NCBI RefSeq assembly: GCF_003945595.2
Contig: NW_024104448.1
Span: forward strand, 351,409-415,408
Direction of reading: 5' to 3'
DNA: 64,000 bases
Source of the DNA: Pipra filicauda
Taxonomy: Eukaryota; Chordata; Aves; Passeriformes; Pipridae
In this document: piece by piece, positions 27,401-40,000 of the stretch
Layout: every line of letters begins with the position of its first letter
Position numbering within the stretch: position 1 is the stretch's first letter
Translations under genes and position numbers: made by a program
The notes under the pieces: model-generated
What the model was told of the DNA's origin: nothing
Database searches by the model: none
Seen by the model: the letters and a program-made list of their open reading frames with translations, nothing else

Positions 27401-30400
27401 GTTGGGACTCCTCCTGAATCTGCTATTACACGCTCTTCTGAACCGGTCAGAGAAGATTCTTCTGGAATGCATCATGAAACTCAGACTTACCCTACTTACA
27501 CATCTCAAGCTCAGCCACAGCCAAATCTCAGAATAGATTCTTCAGGGTTTAAAACCACTACTTCTCAGCCGGTAAGAAAGCATTTTATATACTGACCATT
27601 TTATGCTTACTTCAGGTTGCAAGTTCTCTTGATCAAGAAATCTCCATTTATATTCTGCTTATCAGTGTCATGAGTGCATACAAGCATCTGCCAACAGCAA
27701 CAGTAATATGTTACAATGAATTGGAGAATAAGCTTGCCCTTCCTGTTTTAGCGACTTATTTTGACAGGAGGGGGATTGAATGTTTTGCTTTTTTAATCCT
27801 CAACCTAATGAATTGCTGGAAGTGCTTGTGCATGATACTTTCAGTACATTTCATTCTACATTTAGCTGCATCAGTCAAAGCATCACTTAGATTATTTTAA
27901 TATAAATCAAAAAGTCATGCATTGATTCAATAGCAGTATATTTAAAATATTTTAAACACTTCACAGAAAGCAGAAGCCTCACCTGCAGTCCCTTACCTTT
28001 CCCCGTCGCCTGAATCAAACCCTGCAACCTCATCAACCTCTGCAGTAAATGCTAATGTAAACCTAACTAATGTCAGACTGGAGGAGCCTACTGCTGCTCC
28101 TTACAACTCTTACCAACCACAAGCGGGCCCCTTAAGAACACCGAGTACTGAGGGAGCTCATATAGTGCTAAGAGATCAAGAGCCATCATCCTTATCGCCG
28201 CACATAGACCCAGCAAAGGTACCTGTGCCACATTGTTGCGCTGATTTCCTGCTGTACATCAAGCTCGCACTTGATCTTTGTTTTGACCTTATTTGAAGAA
28301 TCCCTTCTAATTTTTTTTCCTGTGAGAGATCATGCAGGTTACCAAAAACAGTGCATCTAAATTGCTAAGCATCATCTGATGTTCTGTGTGCATGGCTTCA
28401 AACTATCCTTTTCACTTCTCAAAAAGATGACTTCTTAAAAAAAGGCTGCATTCTGTATTTTGATTTTACTTGACCTGTGACTTTCTTAGCTTGACAATGT
28501 TCTGCTTTCAATGAGGCCTTGAGAAAAATCTTATTTCCTTAAAATTACACTAGTTTTTTGTATACTTTAAATTGAGCCAAATCATTGATCATGCAGTTGA
28601 GTCGAGTTTGTTGGGCGACTTCTGTGTACTTCCTCAGCAATGCTAGAACTATTAATCTATTTGCAGATTTGACTTCCACTTTTTCCACATCCTGCAAAAA
28701 ATTGTGTGCCCCCCCCAAACATAAAACCCCAAAGATATGGCTATTACCTTTGTCTTTCTCTTTTAATCTACTGTTTTTGCTTAAAAATAGGACTGAAAGG
28801 GATCCCTTGAATCACCAAGTTCAACTTCCTGTGGTTGCAAAGAACTGCATCAAATTATTCTGCTTTTAAACTAAATGAAAGCCAATATTTAAAACTTAGA
28901 TTTGTTTAAAATACTACATTTCAGATGCAGCTGCAGTTAGTTACTCTTCATTTTAATTGAGAAGTATGTCTCTCTCTAACAGGTGTACCGAAAGGATCCA
29001 TATGTTAATGAAGAAGCATCCAGACAAAGCTATGTCTTAAAACAGCCAACAATTAATCACCCAGTACAGAGACAGGAAAGAGACCCAAATCTGATCTATG
29101 AATCCCAGGCTCAGTATGCAGAAAAACAACCGAGTAGGGACTATGAACAGTCAACATACAGGTATGATTCTGCAAACTATGTTGATCAGTTTTCCCGTGG
29201 TTATGACCCTCGCCTACATTATGATGACCGTGTGCCTCCCTATGAGGAGCACTGGGCATATTATGAGGAAAAACAGCCCTATAACCAAACAAGAACAGCT
29301 TATGAAAACCAGCCTCCTCGGGATCTTGATTCCAGACAAAATATAGAAGACAGCACAGACCGCAGCTATTACCCAGCACAACCTCGTTTTGAGGAACCCC
29401 CTGCGATGAGCTATGATGGCAGACCTCGCTATGAGCATGCACCCAAAAACTTCAGCTTACCACAGGTGCGATACGAAGATCAGCACACTGTGGGATATGA
29501 CACGCACGGGAGATACAAACCAGAAGCTCAGCCATACCAGTCAGCCATATCTCGATCTCCAGAACCGAAGCAGTACTTTGAGCCACATATAAGGGGCTAT
29601 GAACAAGGTCCTTCTCAAGCTTACAATGCTAAAGCTGGACAATATGAGCCTTCTCATAGCACTTCAGGTGTTTCTCTTCCTCCTCCCCCTTCATCACAAA
29701 CCAAACCAGAAGTTTTGCCTTCTAACAGTAAACCACTGCCTACACCACCATCTCTAGCAGAGGAAGAAGAAGATCCAGCCATGAAACCGCAGTCTGTGCG
29801 AAGTAGGGTTAAGATATTTGAGAGGAGAAGATCCCCGTCTTTGGAAAAAATGAAGGACCCAAGTGATACAGCAACTGTCAAGGTAAGTAATTTAAAGTTT
29901 TTAATTTGTTCTTTTTTGCTAATGAGACTCCATTGCAAGAAGTAAGATACCGTCTTGGAAACAAAGCTTTACTGCTTATGAAATAGCCTCTTAGCAACCT
30001 GACTGGCATGTTTTAAAAGCAGAAACTGAGCACTTTTGTGAAAACACTGATGGGGACCTTACCAATTCATCTTTTGCTAATATTTAGGGGGAAAGGAAGG
30101 CAATCTTAGTTTTCTTGATCATGAAGAGCTTTATCTTTCAAAGTATTTGAATCTAAGAGAATATGCTGTGCTTCTCTTTACAGCCTCCGGAACTAGCACC
30201 TAAGCCTGCACTCACAAGTGTGAGTGGTCCAAAACCAACTTCTCAAAGCCAGTATGAGCACGAGAAAACAACTTACAGGTAGGTACACGACTGATTAAAC
30301 TTAGTTTTCATTTTGGGATTAGAATATTCAGAAGCACATCTTAGGGGTTCAATTTGGAAACTGCAGAGAGGAGTCAGAGTGTGTCAGTACAATTTCTGTG

Positions 30401-31042
30401 TCAACAGTAAAGCAAGGCACTGAGTCAGTTCTCATGGGTGTAATTACTGGGAAATGGGGGAAGGACATAATGTTTTTTCAGCATTTTTGGGGAAGAAGCA
30501 TGTTAAGTATCTCCATGTTACTTTTTTCTATATTTATTTGTGATAATTAGAAAGTAAAACAAAAGGGAAAAGGTAAGGTCAAAGGGAAATAAGGATTTTC
30601 TTTCTTTATGGTGTGCCACAGCTGTCTAATTTTCATGCAATATAGGTAAAAAAGGCAAGGTGTACAATTATAAGAATGGCATGCTCATTGTTTTATTACT
30701 AACTAGATTATAAAATAGAATTGTAATTCAGGTGTAATTATGCTTGTTCAACTGGGCAAGGCAACTGTATATTATTATTCTTGGTTAGGGCCCCAGAACC
30801 ACAGAGACCTCAAGTGAAGCCGCCTGAAGATATTGTACGTTCCAATCATTATGATCCTGAGGAAGATGAGGAGTATTATCGAAAGCAGCTCTCATACTTC
30901 GATCGCAGGAGTTTTGAAAATAAGCCATCTGCACAGGTCCCTGCCAGCCATCATCCTGAGCCCACGAAACCCATACACTCACAGAATCAGCTGAATTTCA
31001 GTAATTACTCAAAGTAAGTTTGGGTTGGTTTTTTTGTGTGTT

Positions 31043-31086
<44 letters not shown>

Positions 31087-34000
31087 GTGGTTTTTTTTTT
31101 TTTTTTTTTTTTTGTTTGTTTTTTTTTTTAATTTGAAAAAGTAGGGAGGCATATAGGACTATAACAGAAATCCTGCCCATGTCAATGGAATTCCAAGGAT
31201 TTGTGGTACTGAATTGAAATTTTGTGTTCATGAAGTCAGTTTCTCTGTTTAAGATGTAGCTTTAGTTTGAAAACACATAACTGCATAATTTTGTTTTGGT
31301 AAATGAATAATTTTTGTAGGTTTCAGGACCTTCAAGGTGTTGTTTTTGCTTGCTACTTACTACCATGCAATCATAGAATTGTTTAGGTTGGAAAAGATCA
31401 CTAAGTCCAACCACTAATCCAGCACTGCCAGGTTCACCACTTAAACCATGGCCCCAAGAACCACACCTACATGTCTTTTCATCTCCAGGAGTGATGATTT
31501 CACCACTTCCCTGGGCAACCTGTTCCCATGTCTGATAACCCTTTCAGTGAAGACATATTTCCAAATATCCAACCTAAATCTCCTCTGGCACAACTTGAGG
31601 CTACTTCCTCTTGTCCTATGGCTTGTTGCCTCTGTGAAGAGACCTGACTACAACTTCCTTTCAGGTGGTTGTAGAGAGTGACAAGGTCTCCCCTGACCCC
31701 CCTCTTCTCCAGGCTAAACATCCCCAGCTCCTTCAGCCACTCCTGATCAGACTTGTGCTCCAGACCTTTCCCCAGCTCCATTGCCCTTCTTTGGACATGC
31801 TCCAGGACCTCAATGTCTTTCTTGTAGCGAGGGCCCCAGAACAGAGCACAAGTTTTGAGATTCCTCACCAGTGCCCAGTGCAGAGGGGATGCAGTGGTCA
31901 CTGCCCCGGTCCTGCTGGCCACACTATTGCTGACACAAGCCAGGTGCCTTTGGCCTTCTTGCCCACCTGGGGTTATGTTCAGCTGTGTTTGGCCAGCACC
32001 CCTGGGGCCTTTTCCAACCCCTCTGCCCCCAGCCTGCAGCTGCAGGGGGTTGTTGCTACCCAAGGGCAGGATCTGGCATTTGGCCTTGTTGAACCTCACA
32101 CAATTGGCCCCAGCCCATGGATCCAACCTGTCCAGATCCCTCTCAGAGCCTTCCTGCCCTCCAGCAGATCAACACTCACACTTAATTCGGAGTCGTCTGT
32201 GAATTTACTGTGGGGGTGCAGTCAATGCCTTCATCCAGATCATTGATTGTGTTCTGTTAATGATCATAAACAGAATGTAACAAAATATTTCCTTAGTCTA
32301 ATATGTAGTGCTTCAACATCTTTCAAAGCAAAGGTTTTGATTTATTGAAGTTCTATGTATGCATTTTTTTCTGCAGACAGGATCGTAGAGGTTAGCCACA
32401 TTTGACATTAGGAAAATGAGCCTTTAGGGATATTGCTGAGGCCAGAATTTAATCTGTTAATGGAAACATCTGTTTCCTGTATTGTTTTGCTTCCTTTATT
32501 TGGAACATTTTGATACAGAAATTGTGTGAAAGCTCATGAAAAGATTTAGCTCAGGTAAAGAGCTGGATATTTTGGAGGATACTTACACAAACTTTGTGAA
32601 TACTCTCCACAGTTACCTAAATTTGTCTTGATTCAAACTGTAACAAGGTGTTTTAGCTGTTACTGTGAAAAGCTAGCTTGGCTTGCTGTGTGCAGCCTGA
32701 AAATTGGGCATTTTTGAAGGCTTTTGTTGTATTACTGCTTGAAACATGGACCGTTCAGGTGAAGCTGAATCTGACAGCCTTAATGTAAATGAGATCTTTA
32801 GAGTGAAATAATAAATTAACTGGCCAAAGTTTTATAATATCTAGTGTACGTGCAAGGTGTCTTTCATGTACTTGATACACTGTATTCCAGTGCTTGAAGG
32901 ATTTGATCTAGAACTAGGGAATCCTGTTCTTATTCGTTTGAACATTGTCTGTGGTCATCCAGTGTCTGTCTTTGTGAACTGAGAATATTGGAATATTTCG
33001 AAAAGCTTGATAGGTTTTAAAGGTTTTTTTGTTTCTAATTAAGTCTACATTGGGTAACTGTTTCTTATTCTGCTCTTTTATATGCTAAGAAAGGAATGCA
33101 CATAGTAATCTGTAACCAGTTCTGATTCCTAGACAAGGATGTTCCTTATCCTTCCTTTTCACATGCCCAGTGTCTTTTGATGGAAAGATGAGGGTATAGC
33201 TGTCCTGCTTTCTGGGCATCATAGTCACAGACCTAAGAAAGCTGTCTTGACTGGCCTCATTGCAGTAATTTGGAACGTTCTGCTTTCACATACAAACCTC
33301 AGTGTTACCCAGAGATGTTCCATTTTGATCTGTAGGCCTTGACTGTGTTGCCACTGTGAATGCAAGTCGTGCTTTGGTAGAAGTGTTGTGAGCTTTCATC
33401 AGGTAATTGTGAGGACTGAAATTCTTCAGATGGAAAGTGTTGTAAGCTTTCGTTGTACATTTGTTATTCTGCAGTGTTGTCACACATGCTGAAAAGCATG
33501 AGAGAGGTACACAACTATTGAATTTTTGCTGCAGAACAGCTAATGGTTGAGATCGTTCCATACTTCTACCCTCCACTTCTGTCTGCTGTGACACGTCTGT
33601 TCTTTGGCTGCTCAGTTCTGATTTTCTTTTGATTGTGAGTTTGGGTATAACTTCAGGGCTTGTACGAATGGAAGGTGACATCTTAGTGTCACAAAGGAGT
33701 AAGATAATACTGTTTTTAAGCCTGACAATTTCATATATCTGGGGGACAAACATGTTGTGTTTTTGCTTTTTGAAAGAAAGTAACCCTTAATGGGAAGGGA
33801 CAGACATGGGAAAGAAAATTTTAGCCAGGGCAGTCCTGTTCAAGAAGACAAATACTAAAATATTAATGTAAGTGGAAAAAGATAAACAAGAACACTGCTC
33901 AGTTGGACAGTACTGCCTCTAGTATACCGCATTGTCCTTGTGTGGAAACACAAACCAACTGCTGTCTTGAGAAAGTATTGATATTTAGGACTCTTCTCTC

Positions 34001-37000
34001 ACCAGCTTCCACACTGTACCCTGTTACTTGCTCATTAATCATCTTTTTTTTTCCCCAGTGAATTTCTATGGTAATTGCTATTCTGTGAATAAACTTGTCT
34101 AAAAATAAACAGGACTAAATTTGGATTATACAGGAACTGTTGATTATGCAATCTCTTGCTCCTGAATAATCTGTATAATGTATTCTGGGTACAGAGGACA
34201 AATTTTATTTATTCATGAGCAATAACTACAACTTTTTTAGCATTTAAATATTAATGTGAAAAGTTAAATTATGTAAAGTTTTTTTTTACTCTTTTAATTT
34301 GTGGTGGGTTATTTGCATAATTTAGGAAACTTCTGCTGGTGCTAAAGCTGCTTTGTAGGAGTAATGCCATATCTGCATGTTACAATGGTCAGGAACTGTA
34401 GAATAAGGGATAGTTTTTCTTTTGATATGAGAAAATAGTAGAACTTGTGAATGGGCATGTTTCAGTGGATCTAGTTGAAGCACTTTGAGGGAAATATCCC
34501 TGTGGCTAAGAGTAGTGGGTTTCTTCCTGCTTGGTTCACTGTAGTTCCTGCTTTGGCTTGACATGCTGCAGAATGAGGTAATTTGCCCAACAGCACCTCC
34601 CAGACTCTTGAGTGTCTGTTAGAGTTGGAGCTTATTGAAGATCAGCAATGCAGTTGCTGTTGTACTCACAGGCAGCATACAGTGTACTCAGAGCCTGTTG
34701 CCCACTGGTTCGTTCTAGTGGTTAATGTTCTTTTCAAATTAAAGTAGTAGTTTCGTAACGAAGGTGAAGTGGGAAACAGCTTAGAAAACAGCCTATCAAT
34801 AATTAGGGACCTTCATTTATACACTCACAAGTGGTAAGCGAGCACTGGGTTGTGGATCACTTTGGCTGTGTCCGGGTTCTAAGCATTGGGGATGAGACCG
34901 TCTCTGCCCTTGGTAAGGAACCTGTGACAGAAGAATGTGCTTCATATTGAACACAACTTTGGACTTGTCATGTTTGTGGTGTCACAGCTTTCTCCTCTTC
35001 CGCCTTCATCTTCCCTTCCACACTTTTTTATTCCCCAGAAAGCTGGCAAGCAGTTCTGCTGAGATGAGGGGTGTGTTGGGGTTTTTCCCATGCGCTTTAG
35101 CATGGCTGCCCTCCCCTGGTTCCTATCTCTCCCTGGAAAGATTTGAGGATGTTTTCAGGTGGGCAGTTTCCTGAGAAAGCAACTACTGCCCACCTGGAAT
35201 AAAGACAACAGTGAGTGAGCATGCAGTAATAGCTTGTCTTGTTGGATGAATGGCTTGGAATAAAATTAGTGGAAATGCCAGCTTTACAGTAGATCTAAAA
35301 TGATCTCTTTTTTGCAACACTGATTTTAGAAATATATTCATACAAATGCTGTTTAGCTCACTGATCATCACATTCATGTGGTCATTAAGCAGACCTTCAG
35401 AAGTTGATCAGCACTCTTCTTAGTTTTATAATATAGTCCTCTGAAACAGTAGGATGACTGGTGTCTAAAATTATTGCCTGTTACATATTTATGAGCATAC
35501 AGAAACTGAAGGAATGAGGGGAAAGTTGTCCTCGTACAATGTATTTTCCTGCAATATATAAGCAAGGTAAGTGTTAAAAATCAAGGGAAGTCATCAGTAT
35601 ACTTATGGTATTCTGTCTCCTAGTATTCATAAGCGGTTGTTCAAAGATGTCCTTTAAGGTATTGCTAAACACAATCAGAAGCATTTTGTGATGTTGCCTC
35701 TGCTATTGGGAGAGCTGATAGTGCTATAGGAACAGTTGATGTGGATGTACCCTCAGTACATGATCTGCAGGACAAGACAAAACCATCATCGTTCTGTGAA
35801 TGTTGTGACTGAAGAAGCTGTTGCAAATTGGACTGCGAGAGATTGAAAGAAATGAACAGAATATAAATCCCATATTCTAACAATGTATTGAATAACTTGG
35901 TTTATACAGATTGTAACAAATGGCTTTGTGTAATCTCATTCTTACTTTCAATATCTGCCAATGTGAGATCTTGACTACGTCCTGATTCACTGACCAAATC
36001 TCACATTAAATACAGTATGTGGTCGTGGTACATGTGCATACGGTAAAGGTCTGATCAGAAGCGTGGCTCTGAATAGCATCTCTTTGTTTCAACAACCTTC
36101 TTGTATGACCGCTGCTAGGACTAACATAGAATGTGAAGAAATAATATGCTCAAGATAGAATGACTGTTTTCTTTCATTCTTCTGTTGCTGTTTGCTTTGC
36201 CATCACCTAGATTTCTTGGCTCTTACACTAGCTATGACTACTTGAAAAGGAACATCAAGTGGTAAGACTTGTTGATGTGAGGATGTTTTCAGGTGTCCTC
36301 TCACTGTTACATTTCATCACAGGCATTATGTGCACTTAAAATTTTAAACAGACAAATTCTGAAAGTAAGTGCAATAAAGATATTGCAGTCCAAATTTACA
36401 GGTATTTGTGAAATCAATAATTTCCTGAAATAAATTTGTAGATCAATACTTCTAGCATAAGAAAACTGTTTTGAGAATGAGATTTTAATATTATCTACAC
36501 TATGCACATAAAGCTAGTGAAGCTTAAGCTGATTACATTTCTAATTAAGATGGCATTGTTCAAATACTAGGTGTATTTAGAAACATTGTACTAGAATTCA
36601 TTGTCCCGTTGGCTAATTCTACTTTTCCAAAGCTACCTACCCACCCCAGAAAGAAGTGGATTTATATTTTTATTTTGAAGACTCATTAAATTAGAGAAAA
36701 CTTTTTCATTTAAATTACTCCAAATGAAGTTGAAAAATTTAAATCTTGTAGGCAATTGTGCAAATACACCTGTAATGTCATCTGCCTTTTGTTTGCCTTG
36801 GTTTGTGTTACTAATCTTCTAAAGGTCAATGTTGTCTTACTCTCTTGTGCTTATCAATAAATGCTTTTATACTTGAGACAGGATATTCCAGAAAATAATG
36901 TTTTAATGTTTATAGGAAGAGATGGAAATCAGATGATTAAAAAAGAAAAAAAATAGCAGTGAATGCAGAAGCCATGAGGAAACCAAACAGTCAAATGTTT

Positions 37001-40000
37001 GTTTTTTAATTTTATTTCAACAGGGGGAAGCCAACTGATACTGAATCAATGGATAGGCCTGTTGGTGAAAAACGCTATGAACCAATCCCTCAAGTTACAA
37101 CTCCTCCTCCTGCTCCTTCAGTCCAGTACACACAGCCACAGTCAATTAATAGCCCTGTCCTGTCTCTCCCAGCACATCACAAACCTGCACTTTCGGAAGG
37201 TGAGCAGTTGGAAAGCTGACCTGTCTTTGTGGTAACAGCTATTGCTTGTCAGATGCTTGTGGGGTTGCTTCAGCATGTTAGCATGGTAGCTACGTTCTGT
37301 AACTGAAACTTGGAATAATTATTATTGAAGATAGTTTTTTCCTGTAGTGATACTGAGTTTTATGAAATTACTTTGTGATTCTGTCTGAAACCGTAGCTTC
37401 TGGGTGTTGGTGATACCTGTAACTGTCTCAGCTGACTCAACAAAGATATAGTAAAACTTGCAGTACTTGAAAGATATGCCTTTCTGTTCTTTGGACCAGA
37501 ATTCTTTAGACGTGAGTAATAGTTGTAGGCTTCTAAAAAGTGAAGAAAAAGTTTTCACTTTCACATTGAGAGGACTGCCCATTTCAATTGAGTTTTCTTG
37601 TTTGTGCAAGTGCACAGTGGTCTTTCAGTGCTGGCTTTCTGGATTTTTGATCATGATATAAACTTAGTCTAACCTTTTTATTGAAAGGTCATACCATTGT
37701 CTCCAATATATCTGTTTAATGAAGTGTTAGTAACTTGCGTGAGCATACACAGAAGGACAGTGACCTAGTGGAGCTAAGTTGAACCTGTATATATTTTACA
37801 TAGTAGATTAAGAATTGACTAAAATATGTTCTTATACCAGAGTGTATGTGACTAGAAATTTACTGACAAGTTCTGGCATTTTTATTTGCATTGCAGTTAA
37901 TTCTGTGTCTGACCCTCCTCCATCTCAGAATAAGTCATCAATTTTCAGATCCTCTAGAGAGGACACTGTGCAGTCCACTTTTTATCCTCAGAAAAGCTTC
38001 CCCGACAAAGGCCCCGTTAATGGAACCGAACAGATGCAGAAAACAGTCACTCCTTCTTACAACCGTTTTACAACCAAACCTTACACTAGTGCTGCAAGGC
38101 CCTTTGAGCGCAAGTTTGAAAGTCCTAAATTCAACCATAATCTCTTGCCAAATGAAGCTCAGCATAAACCAGAGTTGCCATCAAAATCTTCAAATTCTCC
38201 TCAACCAATTTTGAAAGCACACAGCTCTTCGCAGCCTCCGGAGTTTGAGAGTGGAATGGATACCTATGCTGTACAGGTCGACAAGCCTAAATATCAACCA
38301 AATAATGTTAATGCTGTGCCTAAAGCCATTCCTGTAAGGTAAGCTGCTGCTCTTTTTCTTTCAGTTAGTACATCAATAGGAGATCAATCATCTGTTACAC
38401 AGCTTTTTTAATGTGCTTCCAATCTCTGTTGATGTTGAAAGATTGATACTATGATTCTAAAATTCTGCCAAAAGGCATTAAAGAGCATTTGGATAGATCA
38501 AGTATGTCCTATGTCCCTGTACCATCTTGCATTCTGTTGTTAGAAAATGGCATGGCTTTGATTTTCCATTTCTCATACTACAATTATGAGTCTTCTGATA
38601 GATGGTAGTCATTTGTCCTCTCACTTCTGTTTCTAGAAGGTGGAATTAATTTTTAAGGATAGCTGTTGCACCAAATTGTATTTGTTCTGTGTGCTTAGAG
38701 ATCTCATGATACACGTGCATAAGGGATACTTCAAAAATACCTGTAAAAGGGGGAAAGTAAATTCAGCAGTTTAATATTGGTTCTCTTTACTATGAGACAA
38801 ATCAACAGCTGCTTAAAAGCAGATCGTGCTTGCCTAATATGCTTTAACTATAAGAACTGTGTCAAGAACAGAGAGTATTACAATCTTAAGCTATTTGCTG
38901 ACTTGTTAAATTTGCGGAACAGTTTTATTAATGTTTTATTTCAAAAATAATAATAATTAATGAACCAGACTTGAAATTTTGTTATTTGTTCTTCAGCACC
39001 TGAGAAATGTTTTATACTACATATTTCTATAGAGTGCTAAAAATTGCAAATTTACTGGTTCTTTGGGTGAAATTCTTTAGAAATTGTTTTGAAATCTGCT
39101 CAGACTAGCCATCAATATCACATATTTCTCTTCAGTTATAGCCTGGGAAAAAAATGTGTAATTTTTTTTTTACAAGCTTTGTTTTCATTGTATAGATGAG
39201 TAGAAGGATTTGGTGTGACTTGAATAGGAATTATTACTTCTTCTGGTATTAAAGTCAGAATGGAGTTTTGAGACAAAAAATAAACTTTCAGATGTTAATG
39301 CCATTTAGTTACACAAAGCTGAAGTGTGTAGCTGGGGTAAACTCTTTGTGTATAATCCAAGAGCAGGCATTTGAAAACACAAGGTTCAGGTCTGAACTCT
39401 TGCTTTAACTACTTCCTGAACATTTTCAGAGTTTGTGGGCTTTGGTGGTGGTTTGTTTTTTTGGGAGGAGGGAGGGTGTTTGTTTATTTTTGGGGTTTTG
39501 TTGGGGTGGGGGATTTTTGTTTGTTTGTCTTTTGTTGGTTTTTTTACTGAAAATGTTTTGTCATGGCAGAATTTGATTGTGCAAGACAACTAAGGTGAAA
39601 GTAGTTCAAGTGTGGGACATATTAAAGTTTTCCTAAAAATTGGTGCTGGCCTACCCTGGACTGTGCTCTGCTAAAATGTTAGAGGGAAGTATGTCCCTGA
39701 CTTTCAGGAAGGAAATATTGATAAAACTGCCAGGTTTTCTGTCTCTTCAGCCCTTCAGCACTTGAGGATGATGAGGAGGAAGATGGACACACTGTTGTAG
39801 CCACAGCAAGAGGTGTATTTAACAGCAATGGTGGTGTATTGAGCTCCATAGAGACTGGAGTTAGTATTATTATACCACAAGGAGCCATTCCGGAGGGAAT
39901 AGAGCAAGAAATATATTTTAAAGTCTGCAGAGACAACAGTATACTTCCACCTTTGGATAAAGAGAAAGGTAAGAGCTAGCACAGTACACTGTTCTATTGT

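Larger units (their letters stand above)
27572..30788 (+). other. TJP1: TJP1 introns 19-22
   Basis: Introns 27572-27966, 28219-28982, 29883-30183 and 30279-30788. No gene. A possible very old CR1-like trace lies at about 28790-28840, too diverged to call. Confidence 0.75.
31014..37023 (+). other. TJP1: TJP1 intron 23, 6.0 kb
   Basis: The largest intron in the window. It contains the poly(T) tract (31026-31130) and an antisense CR1 copy (31369-32265). The rest is AT-rich with no recognisable gene; the 155-codon antisense frame at 33286-33753 has no recognisable domain. Confidence 0.85.

Noticed and set aside
28790..28840. Possible CR1-like trace ('gaaagggatcccttgaatcac...')
   Set aside because: Similarity to the CR1 tail is too short and diverged to support.
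30998..31231. Lys-rich frame on the - strand
   Set aside because: It is only the translation of the poly(T) tract.
33286..33753. 155-codon frame on the - strand in TJP1 intron 23
   Set aside because: Composition like the surrounding intron and no known domain; not supported as a gene.
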